Shown here: positions 34,701 through 47,100 of the stretch, piece after piece
How positions within the stretch are numbered: the stretch's first letter is position 1
Layout of the letters: each line of letters begins with the position of its first letter
NCBI RefSeq assembly: GCF_032062135.1
Contig: NC_092859.1
Location: 38,289,271-38,353,270 of the forward strand
Length of the DNA: 64,000 nt
Source: Pyxicephalus adspersus
Lineage: Eukaryota; Chordata; Amphibia; Anura; Pyxicephalidae
Direction: 5' to 3'
Program-made: the position numbers and the translations under genes
Notes under the pieces: model-generated
What the model was told of the DNA's origin: nothing
The model's database searches: none
What the model saw: the letters and a program-made list of their open reading frames with translations, nothing else

Positions 34701-37189
34701 CTAGCTGCCACTGGGAGCATAATGTGGTCTACTTACCGGTTGAGGTTAACCGGCAGATATTTGTATTTCCCAGATAAAATTTGGTCAGCTGACTTCCAAA
34801 CCCACACTCATAGCTGTTCCAGTTGTGGTCCAAAATCTTCTGATCCATCTCCATCAGAGGACTTTTTCAGTGGCCTTGTACACATCAATACCCCATTTCA
34901 ATATCACAGGCGAACTAGTTTATTTAGGGCCAATAAATAACCAAAGTGGTCTGTAGGTCAGGATGTAGCCAGGATGTTCTATAGAAGTTATTGTATTACA
35001 TAAATAACCTATTGTTTTTAAATCTGTGTAATTTTAAGGTGGAGTATGACAACAAGGAAGCTGAAATAGCTGGAAGGAACATAAGACATATTTTGGCATA
35101 GTAGCTTATGCTGCTGCTGTTGATATTGTCTCAGTACTGTTATAACAAAATGATTGCCTTAAACAGCAGAACATAACAGTTTTTTTACAGAAATTTTCAA
35201 GAAATTTTTGAGTTAAACAAAATTACATTAAAAAACATGTTACTGTTTAGGTTTATAATTCACTAATACATAAGTCAAACAATCAAGCATGCTACAAATC
35301 CCATAACTCCCCTTTCTGCAGCCGCTGTTTCAAAAAATAGGACAACATCAGATGCCGACTCTCCCTTAGCAGCAGTAGGTATTACCATACGCTGTCAGGA
35401 CATACATTTAGGGAGGGCCGTGTTACATATCGTGCTGCCCTGGGCAGTAACCTAATTAAGTACAAGCTCAACCCCTTGTGTTCTGTAATTATTTCAAGGG
35501 AATTTACTGCTGGAATGCTTTATCACTGGCAGCATATTTTCTGATTTAGAGGCAGACAACATCCTAACTGTACAGGCCATCAAAGGAGAAATAGGATTGA
35601 AGGTTTTCCATTTTTGGAACTATAAAGGTTAACTTCTAACGGCTGTCAACATCCCTTAAACACTCCTGCAGAATGTATCCATAAATGTCTATGGGTGGAA
35701 TGAGGAAACAAGTAATGGAAGGAAAAATGTTAAAAAGCGTGTTTGTGGTGCTGCCTCTTCTTAACCTTCTGCTCTAGAAATTGGACAACAAGTGTTTGTG
35801 CTATTGCCACAAACAGAGCCTACAACAACAAATAGCATGTTCCAGAATCCCCTATTATATCCTGGACATATGCATCCTGATATATAAATGCAATAAATGA
35901 TGTTCTTGAAGATCTAAGGAATCTAATTATCTGACATTCCCTCCTGGGAATTTTCCATGTGTTTCAATTGCAGTAATTGATTCCCACAAGGGAATGTTTG
36001 GGGGAATGTCTGATTGTCCCCCTAAAGGTGACAATAAATAGGCTGAAATGTTGTCTATTATAAAGGAGATTCTCATATAAAGATTCAACAAACTTGTATA
36101 CCTGCTTCATTTTACATTTAAAATGGCTGTAAATGATAAACTCTAGATACCCTCTGTCTTGAATCCCTAGAGGATGTTCTTAGGAAGTTTTTGTTGATCA
36201 CTTGTCTACAACCTTGAGTCTTGGCACTCTGTGCCTACTTCACTGTACTAGTTGCTGCCTGTTAGGTATTTTTCCAGTTTATTTACATTTTGGATGCTTT
36301 CAGATAAGCCCATCAGACTTCAAGTCATCTGTTACAAGAGATCTCATATTCTTTTCTACTGAACTTTGTAAGTTTAATAAATAGGCAACAGGAACAATTT
36401 ACACTTGTCTGTACATGCTAGCTTTTTGCAAAACACTAACAAATCCAGTACATTGCTGGGAAGCAGCATCACCCCTTAAATTATCCTCAGGTATGTGTTA
36501 AACATGAACGTACCTCATGTTAAGTAGTTCTTTTACTCCTATACTGCTTTTCCCAATTACTGCAATACAAAGAACTTGCTGTTTAAATGACCCGCAGCCT
36601 CTGTGTGATGTCCAGCTTTATACAACTTTTCCTATTCACTCAGGCTGCCTTTTCCCTATCCAACCAGGCTGTTTTCTCATTTTTATGAAATTATGGATCA
36701 CTATCTGCTGCATTATGAGTATTGAAACAAAAGAATTAAATAGTATTTTACCCTTCACTTGTTCCAGCACTGTACTACTCTTCTTTTTCTTCTTTTACCA
36801 GTGAAGCTCACTGTACATCTATGGGGCAATGGTGTCAACTTCTACTCATTCCAAAGCTAATCCCATTTCATTAGTATAGAACAGGTAACTATAGGATTTG
36901 GGTGCATGAGGACAAATGTGCACCATGTATTTATTTAAGAAAAAAAAGTTTTATTGTACAAAGTACAATAGTAGTAGTATATATATATACTGGACAATTC
37001 AGGAAAAAAAATAAAGCATTATAGTAATAACCGTGGTTTTCTTTGTCTCAGGAAATATAAACATCACAATAGTGAGAGAAAAAAAGGGCAAAAAGAAAAA
37101 AGGGTAAAAGAGAAAAGAGAAAAACCATGTAAAATAATAGAACTCCAAGTAACAAGAATAAAAAGCAAATCTATTACAAAGAAGAACTC

Positions 37190-40100
37190 TATGATGAGTG
37201 GATACTAATTATTGTTTTAAGCTTAGGTAAGATAAGTTCCCAGCAAGCCCATCTAAAGTGAAATTTGCTCAGACAGCCAATATCAAATGCCAAAGTGGGA
37301 GGAGTTGGTTGTTCCAAAAAAAGTGGGAGGAGTTGATGGGCTGCAGCAAGGAAATAACCCAATAAACTTTTCTTCATAGAAATTGTGGAGTCCAATGAAA
37401 TAGAAAGTAACCCAAGCCCCGGAGAGGGGGCAATATGAACACTGTATATGTCTGAACTTATTTCAAAGACGCCTTGCCAGTAAGGCTGTAGTATTGGGCA
37501 TTCCCACCAAATATGGGGATACCAATCCCATCTCCACAACGCCAGCAAATCTCTGTCACCACGGGAAATACACTATGCAAAGAGGCAGGATCTGTATACC
37601 AGCGAGATATAATTTTATCATTTTTCTCCTGTGTATATCCACACACAGAGGTTTTATGGGCCAGAACGAATGCAGAAGTCCAATCAGACTCCGTAAAAAC
37701 TTGTCCAAGTTCTCTGTGTCAGGCTGTCAAGAATCTAGGAAGATTTAAGTCATAGCTTCCTATTAACATATGATATATTCTAGGGACCAAGTGGCGTATA
37801 GGTTCTATGGACGTACATTTTTAAAAGCCCTCAAAGGTCTGCTAGCATGTGTGGAGAGGTGTAAATTTTTAGTAAATCTACCTTGTTGTCGATGTAATAA
37901 CCAAGAACATGAATCAACATTTCTACTTCCTGTAAAAACAAACTTGCCATTTATAGGTCCCACAAAATGGCAAGCTTGAGGCCATAAATCTCTAATATAA
38001 CCCACAAAAACATCTACAAAAAGCCCTGGGGAGAATAATGGATAGTCCAATAAGTCAGTGGGGAGGTGATGAAGATAATTCAAAACAGTAATAAACCGAA
38101 TGCCAAACCTTCAATGCAGCGGACGTCATTGCTTAAGTGAAAGTGGGGATATCCAAGCTAATGCTCGGAGATCCAATGCTCTGCTTGTATCGAGAGGTTA
38201 AGGTCAGAAGACCCCTGCCATTCAATTATACGGAAGAGAATGGAGGCCTGATGATATAATTCAAAATGAGGCAATCCCATACCCCCTACCTGTTTACGTC
38301 TACACAATGAAATGTGTTTTAGTTCTGGTATGCGCCCACTCAAAATAAAACTAATAGAAAGTGAACGAAGTGCATAAAAAAAAGTTTTTTTGGGGGGGAC
38401 AATGGGTATTATCTGAAAAACAAATAAAAGTTTAGGGAGAGAATCCATTTTCGGAACATTTATCCTACCAAACCAGGAAATAGTATAATTTTTCCACTGC
38501 TCAAGATCCTTGGCTAAGCTCTTGAGAAGCGGAGAGTATTTAAGAGTGTATAATTTGGAAAAATCGTCCGGAATGGCCACTTCTAAATATGTAATGTGAG
38601 AGGGACACCAAATAAAAGGAAAGTTTCTGAATATTTGGGTGGCAAATACAAAAGATAAGTTAATGTTCAAAGCTTCTGTCTTAAATAGATTTACTTTTGC
38701 TAAAAAGCTGAAATCTATCAAATTCCAAAAACAGGGAAGGAAGTGAGATTAAAGGTTGAGTAATATAAAGAAGTACGTCATCTGCATATAGTGCCGCCTT
38801 GTGGTGAATTTGAGGGGTCTGTATCCCATGTATAAATGAGTTTTGCCTAATGGCTATCGCTAAATGTTCCACCAGCAGAGCAAACAGAAGTGGAGAAAAT
38901 GGGCAACCTTGTCTAGTGTCGTTTACTATATTAAAACTTTCGATTGGGAGCTATTGACTAATACTCATGCCTTAGTATCAGAATAAAGAGACATAATTTT
39001 AGATCTAAAACCTATACCAATGCCAATTTGTTTTAAAGTTAGTTCTAAAAATTGCTAACTGACTCTGTCAAATGCTTTTTCAGCATTAACAGAGATCAGA
39101 TATAAAGGAACTTTATTATTATTTTTTTGGCATACAAAATCAAGTGTATTCCTCACGGCCAGGAATAAACCCTACTTGATCCTTGTGTATCAATGAAGAG
39201 AGATATGATGTTAGTCTGTTAGCAAGAATCTTTGCATAAAGTTTAATATCAACATTAATAAGGCATATAGGGTGATAAATCATGCAGACAGAGTGAACCT
39301 TTCCTGGCCTAGGGATAACGGGGATATTAGCTAAAGGCATCTGGGTAGGAACAGGGTGCTCATTGTTCACTGCATTAAAGGTATTGGCTAATAAGGGAGC
39401 CAATTCATTTGCAACATTTTTAAAAAATCGAGGTGTAAACTTATCAGGACCTGGACATTTACCTAATTTAGGATTCTTAATAACCTGCAAAAATTCTTTT
39501 GATTTTAAAGGTGCTTCTAGTATCAAAATTGTAGATTGCTCTAATTTAGGTAAAGCTGTATCCATAATATACGAGTTAATATTTTCCGAATTCGAAACTA
39601 CAGATTTGGATTCCATATGTGGAAGAATTTAGAGTTTTGAACAGTAATTTTAAAACACCCGTGCAATACCACTTTTACCAAAGATTTTGGAAACTTCTGA
39701 AATTAAGAATGGTATGGGGGCCTTCGTGGGTCTAGGATAAATTGTTTGTGCCAAGTGTCTACCACATTTATTCACAAACTCATAATAATGCCATTTAGCC
39801 TTATCTCTAGCAATTACTGACTGTGAATCTAAAATTCGCAGTAATTCACTGCGGGTATTAGTTAAGTCAACAAGAGTACTAGAAAGTTGTTCCTTTTTAT
39901 GCTGGGACTCTAGGCTAGCTATCTTAGATAAGAGATCCTTACTCTGAAATGACCTGGCCTTCTTCAACAATACTGGATTAGTACCCCTCTTAAAACACAT
40001 TTCAGAGCCTCCCATTGGATAAGCAAATGAGTTACGTCATTGCCAGGAGTTTGACAGAAAATAGCTATTGTTTGCTCAATATCAGTGCAGCATTCCTTGT

Positions 40101-40900
40101 CCATAAGCAAGGAGTTGTTAAGTCTCCATGAGCTACGAAACTTGACATGGGGCGTGCATCTCAATTCAATATGAACTGGGGCATGATTCGACCATAATCT
40201 CATGCCAATGGAAGGGGAAATCCAATAAAGATTGAGCAATCAAAAAATAATCAATACGTGAATAGGAATTATGAGCAAATTAAAAATAACTAAAATCCCT
40301 ATCTGCGGGATGGGAAATCCTCCAAAGATCAGCCAGACCTATTCTCTGCCATATACGTTTGATTTTAAATAAGGTCACATCTGGTATGGAGGAACATCTG
40401 GAGAAGGTGTCCTTTTTAGGGACTAAACGCAAATTACAATCACCTCCCAAGGTAAGGTTATGATAACCAAACTTAATAATTATCTTTTCTAAATTATAAA
40501 AAAAAAACTGATCTTTGGAGCATATATATTTACTAAGGTAAAAATTCTATTACCATATTTAATAGCAATAAGAAGGTAATGTCTAAGTGGGTCAAGAATA
40601 GATTCCAGAATTTCAGGAGAAAAAGATTTATGAAATGGAATGGAGACTCCTTTAGATTTTGAATTAGGGTTTATTCTATGTAGCCATGTAGGATAATAAA
40701 TACTCTTAAAAGTTGGACCAGAACTGGTTCTAAAATGAGTTTCCTGTAAAAAAAAAATTTTAGTTTTGGCCTTTCGAAAATTATAAAGAATTTGATTACA
40801 TTTTTCTGGTACAAAAAAAAAACCCTACCATTCATAGAGGAAATTTTCAAATTATCACCTATCATCAAAACACAATCTGAAGAAATCATTGGAAATAATC
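37190..40900 (-). pseudogene. LINE ORF2 (endonuclease and reverse transcriptase), broken
   Basis: The endonuclease starts with LKISSMNGR at about 40850. QETHF at about 40745 supplies the usual catalytic Glu, but the SDH box near 40187 reads SNH. The reverse transcriptase has GPDKFTPRFFK, NVDIKLYAKILANRL, DQVGFIPGRE, ISVNAEKAFDRV (39085-39087 encodes Asn where the first catalytic Asp belongs) and an intact YADD at 38788-38777. After it come the thumb/connection block (WCPSHITYLE, SWFGRINVPKMDSLPKLLF, KQVGGMGLPHFELY) and a C-terminal HIWWECPILQPYW segment near 37500. Many stops and frameshifts are spread through it. It would nick DNA and prime reverse transcription if intact. Confidence 0.9.
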
Positions 40901-41519
40901 TAGTACTTGGTTAAAGTTTGAGTATGTGCACAACAGTGATGGTAAAAAGAAAAAAACAAAAAAGAAAAGTATAGAAAAAAGGGACCACCTCTTAAGGGGG
41001 TGAAAAACTAACCTGTGTTAGGCTATAAACTGCATCATAATCCCTAAGTGGGGTATCATGGTTAGCGAGGCAAGGGGCAAGGCTCCCGTTCTCACTCGAC
41101 TCATACTAAAACATTAAAAGCATATCTTTCCATAAAGTGCAGCCATATTATGTGTCATATATACTCAAAAGAAAAAGTTAATTTAGTTTCTTGAATCTCC
41201 GTCACATGTAAGGAGCATGACTAATACTCAGTTATATAGGTCATGCTCTATACATAGGAGGAAAACTCAAGAAACAGACAAAATAGAAACCATTCAACAA
41301 TTAAAACAATATAAGTGCATACAAATTTATTTATTCCTGAGCCTATGCTATATGATATAATCATTGGATCACATACTTAAAAAACATCCATACTGGAAGA
41401 AAAGGTGTACATCAGAAAGCCTCTTCTATCTCAATACTTTTACATCATCAAAGTCACCATTTAAGAGACCGTTTTCCGTGTAGATTTATGTTGTTGTAAA
41501 GTCCAAGGTGAGGCCTGCG

Positions 41520-42519
41520 GAGGAATCAAAGGATGCAACTGGGCTGGCCACTCAAGGATGGACAAATCAGGCAGACCAATACCTGTTGACATGGAAGTAA
41601 GTCCTCCAAATGCCTAAAGGCAGCCACTTTCCCATTGCTAAAAGCAGTAAGTTGAAAAGGGAAGCCCCAACGATATTTATTTTTTTATGATCGTAGAAAT
41701 TCCAAAACAGGCTTCAGAGCTCTTCTCTGTAACAAAGTATGTCGGGGAAGATCTTGTATTAAATAAATCTGAAGCCCTTTAAACATAACAGTGGCCTGAA
41801 AGCAAGCCACGCTCAGAATTTCTTCTTTACGCTGATATGAATGGATTCTACAAATAATGTCACGTGGACGTACCGGGTCCTGTGATTTGGGGCCCAAGGC
41901 CCCATGGATCCTATTAGATTCTATTGATTGGTCAGGAGAACTGCAAGAGATCATTAAAAATAGCAGTCACAGCTTGCTGTAAATCCTCTGTGCATATACT
42001 TTCAGGGACACCTCCCAATCTTATATTATTCCTCCTATTTCTATTCTCCATTCTACTGCATAGATCTCTTTTTACCTTAGCCATGTCTGACCTCTAAGTA
42101 TTCTCAAGCCTCTGACTTAGAGCGTCCAAGTCAGCTTTTGTAGGTAATACTTTTAAAAGGGACACAATATCTTCCAGTCGTCTGTTATTCCCATGTGGAT
42201 TAGAGGTAGGCATATCATCTGCACAAGGGACCATCTCTGAGGGGTCTCCAGGGCTATTTGGAACCGAGTAATTAGATTCAGGGCTTACCTGAGACTACAT
42301 AGAGTCCTGGGCTGTTTGTGTATCAGCAAGCTGCGCCATCTTGGCTCCACGCTGACTGCTGGCTGCAGGAGTAAAGGAGCCACTTGGATTAAAATATGAT
42401 CCAATCTTACCCGTTAAGGACCCACCAGGCACCACAATAGGTGCCTGAAGACCATGATTCCCCATGAAAGGGGGAGACAGGAGCCCTCGCTCTGAGCGTC
42501 CCATTCCATCATAGGCCAA
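41520..42519 (-). pseudogene. LINE ORF1 (L1-type RNA-binding protein), broken
   Basis: Reads from an ATG at 42519 through a Gly/Ser/Pro-rich N-terminus and a coiled-coil-like stretch. The RRM follows with NNIRLGGVPE at about 42060-42005 and LQQAVTAIFNDLL. Next is the C-terminal domain with RPRDIICRIH and DLPRHTLLQRRALKPVLEFL, ending in WGFPFQLTA at about 41650. Stops and frame changes separate these blocks (for example TGA at about 42295 and one just after the RRM). In living L1s this protein trimerises and coats the element RNA. Confidence 0.85.
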
Positions 42520-44161
42520 GCCACATTGAATAAAGAACCATATGCTTTGTGTGACTAGGATTTACCTATACTATTTATATAATATATACCTTTGACATCC
42601 ATGATATTGGAGGTGCGATAGGACTTTGACAATGGAGAGGATGAGGATGTTCTACTTCATCAGAATCTCCACCAGGATACCCCCATGTTTGACTTGGACT
42701 CCATACAGGATGGACTGTAACATACTGTTAAACTATTATTGAAGAATATTATTCCCAATGAATAAGGAAGAGGAGCCATGAACACATCATACTAACTTGG
42801 AGTAATCTCATACCGACGGGGAAATGTTACTTAACCAAGAATCATGTATTTTACATTTAACTACCATCTGAAATGCAATACTGTGGGAAGTAGAATGCAA
42901 TTCACTGCACACCTGCACACAGGTTATTACTAGAGAAGGGAGGTGGTGGCTTACAGACTGGGGGGAAAACTGTTCAGCATAGCTTAAAACAAGTTTCTAG
43001 ATTTACAGTTCACACTTCTGGGTCAGTGGCTATTGGTTCTAAAGACAGCCAAGAAACAAACATTTTGAGCCAGGGGATCAGCAATGACAAACTAGGATGA
43101 CAACAAATGATGACATATTTAAAAAAACAACTTTAGAATTTGGTTTTGTCTTTCAACTGCTATGAAACATTCATTTGAACAACAACAACAACATAGCATT
43201 AAGGCAATTGGCCATGAAGAAAAACATTCATTTTGACTGCAATCCTATCAAACAACAATGTGGGAGAGGAGGACAATCTGTGAGATTGCCCTAAATTTGA
43301 TGAAATAACGGAGGGAAGTTTGCATGGTAGGAAGCCTAAAATGTAGGTGTAAGTTCAATTCCCTAATACTGAAGTAAAGTAGGCCCCCGATGAGAAGCTT
43401 ATCTGCAGTGCTAAGGGTCATGATCCGAGCAGAGAGTGTTCAAGATTTGGGCCAACGCAAAAGCATGGATCCAATCAGAGCAGAGCAATCAGGCAGGTAA
43501 GACACTTTATTGCAGAATTGTCATCGGCTATCCCTTTTTGCAATATTGACCTGCCAGATATTGGAAACTTAGAAACTTTAGTTCAACTTTAACCCTGAGT
43601 TCTAGCAATTACACTTACAACCATACTGACAGCCCAGATTTAAAAGAATAATAATAAATTGGGAGTTTGTGTTTTTAACACTTCTTCCAGACTGAATATT
43701 ATAGAGATTTATCACCCTCTAGCGGTCCCTGGGAGGAAGAACTCCTGGATATCAGTCCCTGATCCCTTGGACCTTATTTATTAAAGCTCTCCAAGGCAAA
43801 TCAGGATTGCTAAAGATTGGACAGCTGAATAAGAACTCGAAGAAGATGGCTGGCCCCGTGATGGAGCAAGTACAGGTGAGTGTAATTTAAAATTTGTGAT
43901 CATTGTGATTGTGTCATATATTTTTTTTATATATTTACTCCAGTTTTTAAGACTGTGATCTTTGGAATCTGTGCCCAAAAAATCAAAGAGAGGGCCAATG
44001 ACTAGTTTCCAGTGCTGCTTGTGGTCATACCTTGTTCTGCTCTGTGTCTGTCAGGGTCTCCAACAAGGAGTACATTGATCAGGTCAATAATGAAATCACA
44101 TTTTTCATCTTCTAAAAGTAGGAGGGCTATGCTAGAAAATGGTTTCTGCAGAACTAATTAC

Positions 44162-47100
44162 ACCTGAAAACGGTCACCATTTAGTTGGGTGTTAATAAAC
44201 TGAGCAAGAATACAGTAAGGGTGCTTATCCTTTGTGTTGAATACTTTTACTATTAGTAGTACCAACAAATAAAGATTTTTAAGTTAATAAACGTACAAGC
44301 ATTCATAAAACCCATAAATGTTATTACAAATACAATAAAAGTTATACATAAAGACAATTCCATAGAAATCACTCATATATATCCACATATCTCCACCATA
44401 AATATAAAGTACTTATTTCTTACTCCTCAATGTGTTTCATTTCATCTTCATCAGGAGGGTGAGATGAAAGACATTATGATTCTTATAATAAACATATATA
44501 TGAATAAATATATTATACCCGATATGGTCCCATTGGGAGGGGCAGTGATGAGTTGGATGTTTTGCCAGGTCATTTCCATCCATTGCTGCACATTGTGGGT
44601 GATATAGTGATATCATGTTTTAGTTTCACTCACACAGATGTCCTTATTTTCAACCATGCGGTTTGTTTAGGTATCTTTTATATTAATCTTTTTACTACTT
44701 TTACTATGTGTCCTGATACGGGTGAATCTATGTACAGATTAGTACTGCACCCCACATCATAGGGGGTTTAATCTGTAATGTCTGTTGTAGTGTCAAGTTA
44801 TGTCAACACATCATTTTCTAATTATATTATTATAAAATCAATAAGACTACCTTGTTGTTGCCAAGCACGTCAAATTGATATAATGATATTTTGTATCATC
44901 ATCATTAGATGAAAGTGAGGCCAGCAGCAGGGAACCAGGTGTAGGGCCTGCATGACAGGGTGTGCGGGCCGCCCCATAGGTAATTTTGGTGAGGAGAGGT
45001 TTTGGGAGGGGTTAGCTAGGGGTCATGTTGAAAGTAAAGGGGAGGACAATAGAGGGGTTAAATAGGGAGTCAATCGTAAATTAGGAACAGCTTTTTGAGG
45101 GGGAAAAATATTTCCACCCACCCTCCCAATTAGAAGGAGGGAGCAGTTGGGGTTTAGGATGGTAAGAGTCCTGGTTGTAATTTTTGGAAGGCCAACCCAG
45201 CGGTAGGGTACCCTTTAAGGGTGTTACGGTGTGGGGACCCTGAGGCGGTGCTGTGCGGCTAGGGGCTGATGTGGTATATATGGAAGCTTTACATTTTTTG
45301 GTACAGACTTTACCTGTCCTAGACCTGCAGCCTGGTTGTCTAAGTTTAGATCAGGTTTGTAAGCTTGGGGGAGGAGGTGTGGGGAGTGGGGGGAAGGTAC
45401 AAAGTGCTAAAGGTTCGAGCTACCCTGGTCAAGCAACTGGAAATATATAAAATATAATCTCATTATAATGTAACAAGAAGGTTAGGTCAAACTCACAATT
45501 GCAAGTTTTTTTTCACATTATAATGTAACAAGGAGGTTTGGTCAAAGTGAGCTAACAAAGGTCGTGTAATAGTTTGATTAGTTGATATCAGCGGATAATT
45601 GTTAACTCCAGATATCATACATCTGAGTGCTAACATTTTCTGGATACATGTAAAGAATTGCCAGCGTCTCCCTGCCTGACTCTTCCCATTTAGATGATAT
45701 GAAAATGTGCCCTCCCTGGGGTAAACTGAGTCATGTGATCTCGCTGCTGGAACTGTTGCCTTTTTGGACCATTGTACACATCCAATAGAGATAAGTACTA
45801 ACTTTTAATAAACAGTGCCTGCAAGTTTTTGGTATTCTTTAACCCATCCCACACATACTTCCCCCTTGTTATAGGTGTAATAGCAGTAACAATGAGTGAG
45901 TATATGACTTTGAAAGGGTCAGGTAAAATATTGAACCGCAGCAAACTGCAATCGGCCACATAATACAGAGGTTAGGTGCAGTTGTGGTTGAATCTTTTGG
46001 CAGGAGCAACTAAATATGATAATCTAATGTAGAAATATGGCTTTTAAGTCTATTGTAATAAAATGTACAATCGGGGCCTAAGATGAATATTTGTAGAGTA
46101 GACAGGATGTAATTATCACAGTAGTCCACAGTGCTGGGCTGGAGGTTTGTAAAAAGCTGTGGGTAGGGTGCTGGGTTAGCTTAGGGGTGATAGGATGGTA
46201 GATTTACATTAAACATAAGGATAAAAAAGTGTAAAGTAAAGTTAGCTCTTCAAATCTCCATTTTTCTTCTGGGTTTGGGACTCAAAATACTGAAGCCATT
46301 AGATAAGCAGCACCTACCATTTTCAGAGGGAGAGCAGCAATGGTGTCTTATGTTTTTGCCTAATGTGGCATTTTGTGGACTAGCTGCCACTGGGAGCATA
46401 ATGTGGTCTACTTACCGGTTGACGTTAACCGGCAGATATTTGTATTTCTCAGATAAAGTTTGCTCAGCTGACTTCCAAACCCACACTCATAGCTGTTCCA
46501 GTTTTGGTCCAAAATCTTCTGATCCATCTCTATCAGAGGACTTTTTCAGTGGCCTTGTACACATTATTACCCTATTTCAATATCACAGGCGAACTAGTTT
46601 ATTTAGGGCCAATAAATAACCAAAGTGGTCTGTAGGTCAGGATGTAGCCAGGCTGTTCTATAGAAGTTATTGTATTACATAAATAACCTATTGTTTTTAA
46701 ATCTGTGTAATTTTAAGGTGGAGTATGACAACAAGGAAGCTGAAATAGCTGGAAGGAACATAAGACATATTTTGGCATAGTAGCTTATGCTGCTGCTGTT
46801 GATATTGTCTCAGTACTGTTATAACAAAATCATTGTCTTATGCAGCAGAACATAACAGTTTTTTTACAAAAATGTTCAAAGGAGTTAAACAAAATTACAT
46901 TAAAAAACATGTTACGGTTTAGGTTTATAATTCACTAATACATAAGTCAAACAATCAAGCATGCTACAAATCCCATAACTCCCCTTTCTGCAGCCGCTGT
47001 TTTAAAAAATAGGACAACATCAGATGCCGACTCTCCCTTAGCTGCAGTAGTTATTACCATATCCCGTCAGGACATTTAGGGAGGGCCGTGTTACATATCG

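Larger units (their letters stand above)
36955..42520 (-). mobile_element. L1/Tx1-type LINE, near full length, inactive
   Basis: A minus-strand LINE of about 5.6 kb with both ORFs: ORF1 RNA-binding protein, then ORF2 with apurinic-type endonuclease, reverse transcriptase and a C-terminal Cys/His segment. The 3' end on the minus strand is near 36955, with an AATAAAA signal close to it. Copy 2 of the duplication gives an approximate empty site: sequence equivalent to the left flank ends near 48430 and to the right flank resumes near 48466. Boundaries are uncertain by about 40 bp and no clean target duplication is visible. L1 clade membership follows from the ORF1 and RT motifs. Confidence 0.9.
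31781..44161 (+). repeat. Tandem duplication, copy 1 (holds the L1)
   Basis: Aligns with 44162-49247 across its length apart from indels: for example GGGTTTGGGACTCAAAATAC at about 34600 and 46270, CGGTTGAGGTTAACCGG / CGGTTGACGTTAACCGG at about 34737 and 46417, GCAGCCGCTGTTT at about 35325 and 46990. Segments present only here include about 32823-33113, 33653-34177, the L1, 42670-42965 and 43475-44028. The unit starts with ACCTGAAACC at 31781. It contains no recognisable gene; matching ORFs at 34668-34940 and 46275-46619 have no domain. Confidence 0.9.

Noticed and set aside
34668..34940. ORF shared by both duplicated copies (also 46275-46619), suggesting a duplicated gene
   Set aside because: The start differs between copies, no domain is visible, and the similarity is explained by duplication of the whole unit.
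42640..42660. CTGATGAAG on the minus strand as another hammerhead core (also near 48585)
   Set aside because: No GAAA box or pairing stems follow at the required distance.
45405..45430. GGTTCGAGCTACC as a tRNA B box
   Set aside because: No A box, anticodon arm or acceptor pairing around it, and copy 1 of the duplication does not keep the motif.
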